A DNA stretch of 64,000 bases from Erysipelothrix tonsillarum DSM 14972 (GTDB taxonomy: Bacteria; Bacillota_I; Bacilli_A; Erysipelotrichales; Erysipelotrichaceae), in assembly GCF_000373785.1 (NCBI RefSeq), contig NZ_KB892379.1, positions 211,916-275,915 of the forward strand. The letters are read 5' to 3'. The notes below the pieces were generated by a model that saw only the letters and a program-made list of their open reading frames with translations, was not told where the DNA came from and made no database searches. Position 1 is the stretch's first letter. Each line of letters starts with the position of its first letter. A program made the translations under genes and the position numbers. Of the stretch, positions 8,309 to 17,207 are shown one piece after another.

Positions 8309-9760
8309 ATGAAAAAAGGCGTTATTAAAACGTTTACAGTTTTAATAGCTGCATTACTTGTATTAACAGGTTGTGGCAATAAGAAAACTGATAAACCAGA
8401 AGGAGAAGTTGTAACTTTACAACTTTATCAAGTGGGAGATGCACCCAAGAATCTTGATGAATTAACTGATGCAATCAATAAGATTTCTGAGGAAGAAATT
8501 GGTGTTAAAGTTAAATTTAACTATATTGGCTGGGGAGATTATGAACAAAAAATGTCTGTTATGGTTACAGCGGGTGATGAGTTTGACTTAGCATTTGCGA
8601 ATAACTATACCATCAATGCACAAAAAGGTGCTTATGCAGATTTAACGGATCTTGTGAAAGAACATGCGCAAGAGTTCTTTGATTCCGTTGACCCAATCTA
8701 CTACGATGGAAATGTTATTGATGGAAAACTTTATGGATTCCCTATCAACGGGAATGTGTTTGCGCAACAAATGCTTACTTTTAATTCAGATTACTTAAAT
8801 AAATATAACATTGATGTATCAAACATTAACAGTTATGCAGATGCGGAAGCTGCGCTTCAAACCGTTAAAGATAACGAGCCTGAAGTTGCGCCGTTCGCAA
8901 TTGGTAGTGGTTATAAAGCAACATTAGGAAACTTTGATTACATCTTAGGTGATAAATTACCATTTGCAATTAACCTTGATGGGGATACAAATAAAATTGT
9001 GAATGCTTATGAAACACCCCAAGGAATGGATACCTTAAAACAAATTCACGGACTTTACCAAAAAGGATTAATTCCTCAAGATGCAGCAACATCCACAACG
9101 GGTTATGCACTTGAAAGTCCAGTATGGTTTATGCGTCAAGAAACACAAGGACCAGCAGACTATGGCGATTCACTCTTATCGCAAGTAGCTGGTAAGGAAA
9201 TTATTTCACGACCACTCAATAAACCTTTAAAATCTACAGCTCAAGCACAAATGGGTAACTTTATTGTCGCAATCAACTCAAAACATAAGGTTGAAGCAGT
9301 GAAGTGGTTAAACCTACTCAATACCAACGCTCAGATGATGAACACACTGATTTACGGTATTGAGGGCGAAGCATGGAAGAAAATTGATGATAACCACCTT
9401 GAATTATTAGATGGTTATAAAGAAGACAATCATATGGCAGCATGGAATACGGGTAACAGTGCCCTTCTACTCCAACAAGCTAAGATTACAGATGAGATGA
9501 TTGCGAAACGTGCAGAAGACACCAAAAATGCACCCGTATCACCAATCTTAGGGTTTAACTTCAAGACAGATGAAGTTAAAACAGAAATCAGTGCTTTAAT
9601 GAACGTTATGGAAGAATATTCAGCGGTTATTAATACAGGAACTGTTGATCCAGAAGTGAAAGTTCCAGAATTTGTGGAAAAACTTAAAGCGGCTGGATGG
9701 GATAAAGTATTGGAAGAAATGCAATCACAATTTGATGCATTCTTAGCAAGTAAATCGTAA
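8309..9760 (+). CDS. Oligosaccharide-binding lipoprotein of the CUT1 importer (NgtS-like)
   Basis: Extracellular sugar-binding protein, 483 residues, with signal MKKGVIKTFTVLIAALL and lipobox VLTGC. The length and C-terminal region match the large YtcQ/LplA and pneumococcal NgtS class that binds bulky glycans rather than monosaccharides. GAGGAGGAAC precedes the ATG. It ends the importer cluster and is followed by a terminator-like hairpin, which would allow it to be made in excess over the permeases. A near-perfect cre-like sequence lies within its first codons. Binding of N-glycans is inference from its GH neighbours. Confidence 0.87.
   Translation: MKKGVIKTFTVLIAALLVLTGCGNKKTDKPEGEVVTLQLYQVGDAPKNLDELTDAINKISEEEIGVKVKFNYIGWGDYEQKMSVMVTAGDEFDLAFANNYTINAQKGAYADLTDLVKEHAQEFFDSVDPIYYDGNVIDGKLYGFPINGNVFAQQMLTFNSDYLNKYNIDVSNINSYADAEAALQTVKDNEPEVAPFAIGSGYKATLGNFDYILGDKLPFAINLDGDTNKIVNAYETPQGMDTLKQIHGLYQKGLIPQDAATSTTGYALESPVWFMRQETQGPADYGDSLLSQVAGKEIISRPLNKPLKSTAQAQMGNFIVAINSKHKVEAVKWLNLLNTNAQMMNTLIYGIEGEAWKKIDDNHLELLDGYKEDNHMAAWNTGNSALLLQQAKITDEMIAKRAEDTKNAPVSPILGFNFKTDEVKTEISALMNVMEEYSAVINTGTVDPEVKVPEFVEKLKAAGWDKVLEEMQSQFDAFLASKS
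8325..8338. promoter_or_regulatory. Candidate intragenic cre-like site
   Basis: TTAAAACGTTTACA matches the cre consensus at 13 of 14 positions, inside the first codons of the binding lipoprotein gene. CcpA sites within genes can act as roadblocks, but AT-rich Lys-Thr-Phe-Thr codons can also give this sequence by chance. Confidence 0.3.
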
Positions 9761-9780
9761 ATAAATTGAACAAAGAGCAC

Positions 9781-9812
9781 AAATTGGGGTATCGTTTGAT
9801 ATCCCGATTTTT
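9781..9812 (+). terminator. Terminator-like hairpin after the binding lipoprotein
   Basis: AAATTGGGGTATC-GTTT-GATATCCCGATTT forms a 13-pair stem with two G-U pairs and is followed by a short run of T. Read-through into the YesL-like gene is possible. Confidence 0.7.
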
Positions 9813-9841
9813 GCTATGATTATGAAGTCAAGGGGGTATAT

Positions 9842-10453
9842 ATGGTTGCAACTACAATTACAAATGTCTTTGAACGGGTTTATACCGTGATGAAGATGAG
9901 TTTGATGTTTTGGGTTCTAACGCTAATGGGTGGTATCATTTTAGGTGTTGGACCAGCATTCATGATTATCATGGGAATGTATCACGAACATGGTTGGGAA
10001 TATCGTGCTTATGCATGGGGTAATCTTGGAATACTGTTTAAAACACATTTCATACGTGGCAATGCATTGTTTTACAGTGTTTTATTACCACAGACACTTA
10101 TTGCCTATAATATTTATCTCGCAACTCAAGTTCGACATCCACTCTTTTTTGTCCTGGATTTTATGTTAATCGCAATGATAATTTTCCTATCAATTGCATA
10201 TATCTACGGGCTTATGATTCAGGCGTCTTATGAAATAGATTTTTATAATCTACTTAAACTTAGTGTTATTTCTGTATTTGTTAATTTCTTTAAAATCTTT
10301 CGTATCCTTATGTTAATGATGTGTGTACTCGCACTAACATATCGATATAAGGGATTAATTCTTTTTGGCAGTGTAGGCTTGTTTATCGTGCTCATGCACT
10401 GGAGTTTGCGGGGATGGATTCAGGAAGTTGATGAAAAGATTGAAGTTCTTTAG
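9842..10453 (+). CDS. YesL-like membrane protein (DUF624)
   Basis: Membrane protein of 203 residues with about five hydrophobic segments. It belongs to the DUF624/YesL family typically found beside CUT1 importers and YesMN-type two-component systems. The biochemical role is unknown; family context suggests a link to sugar sensing or transport. AAGGGGG precedes the start. Its end overlaps the kinase gene by about 23 bases, so the two are translationally coupled. The family call rests on length, hydrophobicity and position, with no unique motif. Confidence 0.75.
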   Translation: MVATTITNVFERVYTVMKMSLMFWVLTLMGGIILGVGPAFMIIMGMYHEHGWEYRAYAWGNLGILFKTHFIRGNALFYSVLLPQTLIAYNIYLATQVRHPLFFVLDFMLIAMIIFLSIAYIYGLMIQASYEIDFYNLLKLSVISVFVNFFKIFRILMLMMCVLALTYRYKGLILFGSVGLFIVLMHWSLRGWIQEVDEKIEVL

Positions 10454-12164
10454 TGTTGATACAGATAATACAAGTTTAATGAAAAAATTAATGAAGTCGT
10501 ATTCAATCATTCTAATAATCATTATTACAATTTTTGCCATTTCAGTGGGTTATGTAACATCAAAACGAGACAATGATGAAGCGGTTTTGCAGAATAAGGC
10601 AATCAGTAAAAAAATGACCGAAACAATTGAAAACTATGAGCAAGATCTTCGCAAAATTGTATTTGACTTATTTACGGATGCCGATCACGTACAAAGCATG
10701 AAAGATTATTTATATATGGATCTTCCGACCTATTATACACAACAATTATCGCAAGAACCGTTTATTTTTTTTCCGAAAGACATTCAAAAACTCTATGATC
10801 GCTATGATGGGATTGAGGGTTTTATGATTACATTGAATAATTCGAATGATCTGTATTACTCACACACATTACAAAAAATGGGGTATAAACCAAAAAAAGT
10901 TCCCAATATTGGGGAACAGTTGGTATTTCATCGCATTTTAACGAATTATGATTCGTATGATCCTGTGGGAATTATTCATTTAATTGCCGATACACAAAGC
11001 ATCAATACCCAAATTGATTCCATTAATCATTCAGTGCCACGATCAATTTATATTTTGACAGAGAATGGAAAAATTAAGTATGCTTATACTGATCGTGAAG
11101 ATGAGGGATTGGGTGTTATGTTGCGACAAAGTTATGAGTCTGGGCGAGATTATAGTAGCCTCATTGACCAACACTATTTAAAGCATGAAGTATTGTTGGG
11201 AAATGGAAACCGTATTGTTGTTGCGGTAAATCGCGCTGATATTCTAGCGAAATCTTTTAAGACATATGCTTCGGTAATCCTCGGTAGTATTGTCTTGGAC
11301 GTGTTGTTATTGTGGTTGCTGTTTCGTACATTTGGTAGATACAGTCATCAAGTTGATGATATCTTACAATCTATGAATCGGGTTAAAGCTGGAGCGATTG
11401 ATTTCCGCATCCCTACCGAAGACAAAGAGGATGAATTGAATGACATCGCAATCGGGATTAATGAAACGTTAGACAGTATTAGTCGATATGTCGAAGAAAT
11501 TTATCAGCTAGAAATACGTCAACAGGATATTAATCTACGCGCCCTTCAATCACAGATAAATCCGCATTTTCTCTATAATACACTCGAATTCATACGGATG
11601 TATGCTGTGAGTGAAGGGGTTGATGAACTCGCTGATGTTGTTTATACGTTCGCTAGTTTGTTGCGAAACAATATTTCGTTAGAAAAAACGACGACTTTGT
11701 CGAAAGAATTGGAATTTTGTGAGAAGTATGTCTACTTACACCAAATGCGTTATCCCAATCGAATCGCCTATAAATTTGATATCGAAGTAGGGTTAGAACA
11801 AATTGTTGTACCTAAATTTACCATGCAACCGCTCATTGAAAATTATTTCGTGCATGGAATCGATTTTGGACGGGTGGATAATGCAATTAAAGTGAGCGCT
11901 TATCGTGACGGTCGTCACATCGTACTGGAAGTATCTGACAATGGCAAAGGGGTATCGAAAGATCGTCTTTCTCATATTCAAAAACTGATTGATGATTCAG
12001 TTTTTAATATTAATGATCATAACTCGGTAGGGTTACTCAATGTTCATGAGCGCCTTAAGACTTACTTTAATGATGCGAATTATTATATGACCATCAGTAC
12101 GAACCATCAAAATGGATTTACAGTAACGATGCGATTTGATGAAGAGGGGGAATATCATGTATAA
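10431..12164 (+). CDS. YesM-type sensor histidine kinase
   Basis: Membrane sensor kinase of 577 residues: membrane segment near 22-42, an extracytoplasmic sensor domain to about 280, a second membrane segment near 283-303, HAMP, then a His_kinase domain with phospho-acceptor H379 in INPHFLYNTLEF. An ATP-binding region with DNGKGVS follows. The ATG at 10431 is used because AGGAAG precedes it. It overlaps both its neighbours, forming a YesL-YesM-YesN-like unit. It probably senses an extracellular or transporter-bound glycan and passes phosphate to the response regulator that follows. Confidence 0.9.
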   Translation: MKRLKFFSVDTDNTSLMKKLMKSYSIILIIIITIFAISVGYVTSKRDNDEAVLQNKAISKKMTETIENYEQDLRKIVFDLFTDADHVQSMKDYLYMDLPTYYTQQLSQEPFIFFPKDIQKLYDRYDGIEGFMITLNNSNDLYYSHTLQKMGYKPKKVPNIGEQLVFHRILTNYDSYDPVGIIHLIADTQSINTQIDSINHSVPRSIYILTENGKIKYAYTDREDEGLGVMLRQSYESGRDYSSLIDQHYLKHEVLLGNGNRIVVAVNRADILAKSFKTYASVILGSIVLDVLLLWLLFRTFGRYSHQVDDILQSMNRVKAGAIDFRIPTEDKEDELNDIAIGINETLDSISRYVEEIYQLEIRQQDINLRALQSQINPHFLYNTLEFIRMYAVSEGVDELADVVYTFASLLRNNISLEKTTTLSKELEFCEKYVYLHQMRYPNRIAYKFDIEVGLEQIVVPKFTMQPLIENYFVHGIDFGRVDNAIKVSAYRDGRHIVLEVSDNGKGVSKDRLSHIQKLIDDSVFNINDHNSVGLLNVHERLKTYFNDANYYMTISTNHQNGFTVTMRFDEEGEYHV

Positions 12165-13650
12165 CGTATTACTTGTGGACGATGAATATATGATTTTAAG
12201 TGGACTTAAAAAAATTATTAATTGGGACGTGTTAGGAATTCGATGCATAGGGACGGCGGCCAATGGTGAGGAAGCTCTCGAATTTGTACGTATTCATCCA
12301 GTTGATATTGTTGTGACCGATGTTAGCATGCCAGAACGTTCTGGTATTGAATTTGTTCAAGCAGCCCAAGAAGAGGATATCAATTTCAACTTTATTGTAT
12401 TATCAGGATATCAAGAATTTGAATATGTAAAAGAGGGGATAAGATTGGGGGCGGAAAACTTCCTTTTGAAACCAATAAGTAAAGTTGAGTTAAATGAAAC
12501 CTTGCGTAAAACCGTATTAAAGTTGGAAAATGAAAAACGTCATGCTCGAACTGACACGTTATTATTTGAGAGTACTTTGGAACGGTGGGTTAATGATGAT
12601 ATTGATAGCGTTGATTTACGGAGGATTTTGAAACAAGTTGGGAAACCGCTGCAGGCGCATGCACTTTATACATGTATGATTATTACCCATATTCCAGAAC
12701 ATAATCAGGATATGTGGATTAAATGGCTTATTGAGCATGACCAATATTATGCATTTTATGATGAAACAGATTTAGTGATAATCCTTGAGGCGGACCGTAT
12801 AGATTTCGATCGTATTCGCAAAGATCTATCACAACACGCAGATCACCAAGAACAAATTATTGCTGTTGGGGAAATCTTAGTGCCTTTAGAAGAGGTTCCT
12901 AACAGTTATCAACAGGCGGAGACAATCGTGAGTGTTGCCCGTTTTTATGGGGATCACCCGATTACGGAACGGATGATGTTGAAAAATAAACTAGAGCGCA
13001 ATGAATCGTTGTATGAAATATCGTTTAAAAAATTTCACCATGCTTTATCAATTGGAGATATTCAATTAATCAAGCATGAAATCGGTGCGATGTTTAAAAT
13101 GTTGTTTGAGTATGAAGCGGAACCGGAATATGTTCGCTATATTGGTTTTATAATCTTTTCTGATATTTATCGTCAACAAGAAAGTGTTGGTTCAGAGATG
13201 TACCATGATTTATTGCACGAATTAAATGATTGTGACAGTATTGCGGATATACGTGAAGTACTGCATCATGCGCTAGAAGCAACACGGAAGGACCATGTTT
13301 TAAAACAACATAACCCAAATATTCAAAAGGTTTTACACATTGTATTGAAAGATTACGCTAAAGATATTACCATTAGTTCTATTGCGGAATCGCTCCATAT
13401 GAATGCGATGTACTTAGGTCAGTTGTTTAAGAAAGAAACAAATAAAAGTTTCTCGCAATATTTAAATCATTTCCGCATTAAAGAGGCACAGAACTTATTA
13501 CTTAAATCCAATCATAATATTAATGAAATCGCGGAGCTTGTTGGATATACAAGTTCAGGATACTTTTATAAAAACTTTAAAAAAGAATGTGGTATTTCGC
13601 CTAAAGAATATCGAGAACGGTATTTGAATCAACCGGAGCGTATACGCTAA
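12157..13650 (+). CDS. YesN-type AraC-family response regulator
   Basis: Response regulator of 497 residues. The receiver domain opens with MYNVLLVDDE, with phospho-acceptor D55 in VTDVSMPERSG. A long middle region follows, then a C-terminal AraC/XylS double helix-turn-helix (about 400-490) containing SGYFYKNFKKE and GISPKEYRERY. The ATG at 12157 is preceded by a GAGGGGG run and overlaps the kinase stop by eight bases. Likely target: the CUT1 importer and glycosidase genes around it, as is usual for YesMN pairs. The operon ends at a strong bidirectional terminator. Confidence 0.9.
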   Translation: MYNVLLVDDEYMILSGLKKIINWDVLGIRCIGTAANGEEALEFVRIHPVDIVVTDVSMPERSGIEFVQAAQEEDINFNFIVLSGYQEFEYVKEGIRLGAENFLLKPISKVELNETLRKTVLKLENEKRHARTDTLLFESTLERWVNDDIDSVDLRRILKQVGKPLQAHALYTCMIITHIPEHNQDMWIKWLIEHDQYYAFYDETDLVIILEADRIDFDRIRKDLSQHADHQEQIIAVGEILVPLEEVPNSYQQAETIVSVARFYGDHPITERMMLKNKLERNESLYEISFKKFHHALSIGDIQLIKHEIGAMFKMLFEYEAEPEYVRYIGFIIFSDIYRQQESVGSEMYHDLLHELNDCDSIADIREVLHHALEATRKDHVLKQHNPNIQKVLHIVLKDYAKDITISSIAESLHMNAMYLGQLFKKETNKSFSQYLNHFRIKEAQNLLLKSNHNINEIAELVGYTSSGYFYKNFKKECGISPKEYRERYLNQPERIR

Positions 13651-13655
13651 ATAAA

Positions 13656-13691
13656 AAAAGCCTTAACCGAAATTAACGTGTTAAGGCTTTT
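13656..13691. terminator. Bidirectional intrinsic terminator
   Basis: AAAAGCCTTAAC ... GTTAAGGCTTTT is a perfect 12-pair stem with a 12-base loop, flanked by A and T runs. It serves the regulator on the plus strand and the MFS gene on the minus strand. Confidence 0.9.
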
Positions 13692-13706
13692 GTGTTATGG
13701 ATTCCC

Positions 13707-14885
13707 TTAATGAGTCTTCATTTTAAGGGTGTAGATAGATAAACTGATTAAAGCAAGAGCAAGAATTACAAAGTAACTTGGCATCAACAACATGCTGCCG
13801 TTATGCAATGTAGCCATAATCCGAACGAGTAGACTGATACAAAGGTAGTAACCTAAACTGAATAATGACCCTGCGGTCCCATAGACATCTTCAAATCCAT
13901 TTAAGGCAAGACTGATCGCATTTGAAAGGGCAATGGCTGTACCAAATCGAACGATAACCATTCCCCCAAGATAGTAGAGGATGGAAGGTGATTGGGTAGC
14001 ATAAACCATAGTTACACTACCGATTCCAAAAATAATATTCCCAATTAGAATAATCCGTTCGGGTTTAATGTAGTTTAAAAGTTTCTGTGTTAATAGTGCC
14101 CCAAGAATGGTGGCAATTGCAAAGAAAATGCTGTAACTTCCAATTTCTGTTAATGAACGGTTAAAGTATGCTTGCAAGATTATGGGTGCTTCTGCGTAGT
14201 AGCAAGACATCACTGCGTTCATTACCGCAATAAAGAATCCATAGATCCAAACGGTTGGAGTTTTTACCAGTCGTTTGAACACAACGTTTGCGCGGATTTT
14301 TGAGGCGTTCGCTTGAATGCGAGTCTCAGGAAGTTTAATATAGGCAAGCACTATGACACTTATGCCCATTGCAAGCAATACTCCTAATAAAGAGTGCAGT
14401 GTATAGTGGTCGACAATCAAGCCTCCCAATACAGGTCCAAGTGCTGGTACAAAAGCGAGCCCGATGGAAACTTTAGAAAATAATTTGTTCCGTACTTGCG
14501 GAGAGAAGGCTTCGCGCAAAATTGTCTGAGTTGTAACCGATGCGGTAGCAATTCCGAACGCGAGAATAGCGCGTCCTAAAAGGAAAAGCACAAAATTGGG
14601 TGCGAAAAACGCCAGAATTGCTCCGACAAGATATATTAGAAATCCGTAAAGCATGGCGGGTCTTCGTCCATGGGCATCGGAATACGTGCCCCAAAAGAGT
14701 ACGCCGCATGCAAAGGCTGCGAAATAAATGCTAATGCTATTTTGTGCATGGTTCGCGCTGACCAAAAAAGTTTGCATCACATGTTGTAAAGATGGGGCAA
14801 ATAAGGCTTCATGAAGTTGGGGAAAACCCAATAAAATAATAATAAGTAAAAAAGTTGGTTCTGAATTTACGATGTTTTTTCTCAA
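13707..14885 (-). CDS. Bcr/CflA-type MFS multidrug exporter
   Basis: Proton-driven exporter of 392 residues with about 12 membrane helices. The MFS motif between helices 2 and 3 reads GTYSDAHGRRP. The early sequence (PQLHEALFAPSLQHV) and overall length fit the Bcr/CflA drug-efflux subfamily. The TTG at 14885 is chosen because AGGAGG lies eight bases upstream. That ribosome site overlaps the stop codon of a 26-residue leader ORF, implying translational coupling or attenuation. Substrate unknown. It is unrelated to the glycan genes on either side. Confidence 0.85.
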   Translation of the reverse strand: MRKNIVNSEPTFLLIIILLGFPQLHEALFAPSLQHVMQTFLVSANHAQNSISIYFAAFACGVLFWGTYSDAHGRRPAMLYGFLIYLVGAILAFFAPNFVLFLLGRAILAFGIATASVTTQTILREAFSPQVRNKLFSKVSIGLAFVPALGPVLGGLIVDHYTLHSLLGVLLAMGISVIVLAYIKLPETRIQANASKIRANVVFKRLVKTPTVWIYGFFIAVMNAVMSCYYAEAPIILQAYFNRSLTEIGSYSIFFAIATILGALLTQKLLNYIKPERIILIGNIIFGIGSVTMVYATQSPSILYYLGGMVIVRFGTAIALSNAISLALNGFEDVYGTAGSLFSLGYYLCISLLVRIMATLHNGSMLLMPSYFVILALALISLSIYTLKMKTH

Positions 14886-14897
14886 AAAATAGTCCTC

Positions 14898-14978
14898 CTA
14901 TCGATTCGAACGTTGAAAAAAAACATCAAAACCGGGTAGGGGCGCAATTTTTTTAATGATTGAAGTATAAGTCATCAT
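14898..14978 (-). CDS. 26-residue leader peptide upstream of the MFS exporter
   Basis: A small ORF reads MMTYTSIIKKIAPLPGF followed by DVFFQRSNR and TAG. AAAGGAG sits five bases before the first ATG. The stop codon TAG is part of TAGGAGG, the ribosome site of the exporter gene, so ribosomes finishing or stalling on the leader would directly affect exporter translation. Drug-inducible efflux and resistance genes in Firmicutes are often controlled by such leader peptides. No homologue is recognised; both coding status and regulatory role are inferred from the layout. Confidence 0.65.
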   Translation of the reverse strand: MMTYTSIIKKIAPLPGFDVFFQRSNR

Positions 14979-15036
14979 TAATGCTCCTTTAGATAATTAT
15001 TACTATACCATATTTCTTCACGAAATAAATATAATC

Positions 15037-15071
15037 AAAAACCCCTTTTTCTATATCAAGATTAAGGGGTT
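15037..15071 (-). terminator. Intrinsic terminator after GH92
   Basis: On the minus strand AACCCCTT and AAGGGGTT pair across a 16-base loop and are followed by TTTTTGATT, 15 bases after the GH92 stop codon. Confidence 0.8.
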
Positions 15072-15085
15072 CGTATTATTAAAAA

Positions 15086-17197
15086 TTACTTTTGGGTTAC
15101 TGAGTAAGGATCGTCACTGTTGAACCAATTATGATTAGGGACAATTCCAAGGGTAAATTCCAAGTGACCGCCGTTCATGATCAAGTCATGTGGTAATACT
15201 TTTTGGTGGTAGGGTTCACCATTGAAAGAGACATGTTGAATAAAATTACACTGTGGGTGGTTATTATGGGTGGTAACACGGAAGGTATTTCCATTGCTTA
15301 GGCGTATGCGAGCATGGTCGATGAGGGGAATTCCAATTACATACTCGAGACTTCCGGGACAAACGGGATAAAAACCCAAGGCACTAAAGAGGTACCACGC
15401 GCTCATGCTACCATTGTCCTCATCTCCAGGGAAATGATTATTGAAGCAATGGGTCATCAATTGTCGCAATAAGACTTGTCCGGAGCTGGGTTGGTCAGCG
15501 TAGCTATAAAGGTAGGGAATATGAAAGGAAGGCTGATTGGATATGGCCATTTGCCCAAAATCGATTGCGGCCATTTCACTCATTTCATGAATTTCAAAAC
15601 CATAACTTCCGACATCAAATTGAGGTGTTTGGTTAACCAATGCATCTAATTTTTGAGAGAAAACCGTTTTCCCACCATAAAGATTTACAAGCCCTTGGAT
15701 ATCGTGATAGACTCCAAAACTGTTTTGCCATGCAGAACCTTCGGTATAAGCTCCACCCCAACGATGACTGAGGAAAGGTTCTTCAAAATTCCCAGAGGTA
15801 TCACGTCCTCTCATAAAACCAGTTTTAGAATCAAAAAGATTACGATAGTTATATGATCTGGAAAGATAGTCCGATGCATCTTGTGGTCGGTGACAATAAG
15901 ATGCAAGTTGCGCAATACAATAATCCGAATAAGCATTATCGAGTGTTTGATTGACGCTTTCCCCGTAATGATTGGGGACGTATCCGTATTGAAGGTAATC
16001 CTCGACAGCACGTCTTCCATAATGGGGATTCTTTGACTCATGAGATGCAGCATGAATCATGTAATTAAGGAATGTATCGGCATCTTCACTTCCAATTCCT
16101 TTTAGCATTGCATCCGTGATAACGGCATCAATCAGTGTTCCAGGCATAAGACCACGTTCATCGGGAGAAAGCCATTTGGGTAGGTACTGAGTGTGTTGTG
16201 CATGATTCAAGAATCCCTTTAAGCTGAGTGCATATTGAGAATGGTTAATTAAACTCATTAAGGGATATACAGTTTTATAAGTATCCCAAAAACCATTGTT
16301 TGTAACCATGTAACCGGGTTGGGTACGCTTCGATTTTGTATCAAAATGACAAGGGTTTAAGTCTAGATCTAGTTCATAAAACGTCATGGGAAATAAATGA
16401 GCGCGATAGAGACAATGACGAAACATTATAGCTTGCTGGGGATTATGATGCGTAATTGTGATTGCATTCAGTGCTTCATGCCACAACATAGCAGTCATTT
16501 CATATGTTTGATCAAAACTGTGTTTTTCCCGCGTTAAATTAAGGTGGGCCTGGTCCATGGATTGATGGGAAAAAGCCCCATAGACTTCAAGCGTTGTCGC
16601 AGTAGTTTGAAAAACATAGAGTTCAGAATTGACTTGCTGCAGTACTCCAGGAACACTAGGTTTTAAGACGAAATACATTTTGAGGTTTGGGTCTTCGCAG
16701 CCGCTTGGATTTGATACCCATCCCTCTAGCACATCCCCCTGTTGTGTGACTTCGATATGGTTTATAGCGCTGAACGCTAAGGAAAGGGGTTGATGAGCAT
16801 TAAAGCGTAGTGCAACACCATATGTAGAAGCTGTAAGTTCGCTGGTTAAATCATATCGAGGTATGTATAGTTTAAGATAATGCGGTTCAAAAAGAGCTTC
16901 ATGGTTGCGGTAAGATGCTTGAATGTCGTATAAGGATGAAACCCGTTGTTCCCCGGCAAATGGCGTCAACAACATTGATGAAAAATCACCCATCCACGGG
17001 CTGGGTTGGTGCGTTAGGCGAAGGCCTTGAAAAGTTTGGTCGTCAGGATGAAACCACCAACTTCCTTTGGATGCATCCGTTTGTGGTGCGAAATAATTCA
17101 TTCCGAAAGGCACCCCAGTATAAGGGAGCGTGTTTCCTTTCGAAAAAGCATGGCGGTTATCGGTTCCAATACGGGTATCAATCTTAAATGTGGTCAT
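15086..17197 (-). CDS. Intracellular alpha-1,2-mannosidase (GH92)
   Basis: Calcium-dependent exo-alpha-mannosidase of 703 residues, close to the size of the pneumococcal GH92 of the N-glycan locus. Family landmarks are GFWDTYKTVYPL in the centre, EGSAWQNSF, and the catalytic-region stretch GDEDNGSMSAWYLFS followed by LGFYPVCPGS. There is no signal peptide, so it acts in the cytosol on imported high-mannose fragments. AAGGAG precedes the ATG. It lies 10 bases after the GntR regulator gene and is surely cotranscribed with it, divergent from the other mannosidases. Confidence 0.92.
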   Translation of the reverse strand: MTTFKIDTRIGTDNRHAFSKGNTLPYTGVPFGMNYFAPQTDASKGSWWFHPDDQTFQGLRLTHQPSPWMGDFSSMLLTPFAGEQRVSSLYDIQASYRNHEALFEPHYLKLYIPRYDLTSELTASTYGVALRFNAHQPLSLAFSAINHIEVTQQGDVLEGWVSNPSGCEDPNLKMYFVLKPSVPGVLQQVNSELYVFQTTATTLEVYGAFSHQSMDQAHLNLTREKHSFDQTYEMTAMLWHEALNAITITHHNPQQAIMFRHCLYRAHLFPMTFYELDLDLNPCHFDTKSKRTQPGYMVTNNGFWDTYKTVYPLMSLINHSQYALSLKGFLNHAQHTQYLPKWLSPDERGLMPGTLIDAVITDAMLKGIGSEDADTFLNYMIHAASHESKNPHYGRRAVEDYLQYGYVPNHYGESVNQTLDNAYSDYCIAQLASYCHRPQDASDYLSRSYNYRNLFDSKTGFMRGRDTSGNFEEPFLSHRWGGAYTEGSAWQNSFGVYHDIQGLVNLYGGKTVFSQKLDALVNQTPQFDVGSYGFEIHEMSEMAAIDFGQMAISNQPSFHIPYLYSYADQPSSGQVLLRQLMTHCFNNHFPGDEDNGSMSAWYLFSALGFYPVCPGSLEYVIGIPLIDHARIRLSNGNTFRVTTHNNHPQCNFIQHVSFNGEPYHQKVLPHDLIMNGGHLEFTLGIVPNHNWFNSDDPYSVTQK

Positions 17198-17207
17198 GAT
17201 TACTCCT

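Noticed and set aside
13707..17197. Mobile element or island boundary around the drug exporter inserted between glycan genes
   Set aside because: No transposase, inverted repeats or direct repeats were seen at the edges; flanking terminators are intact.
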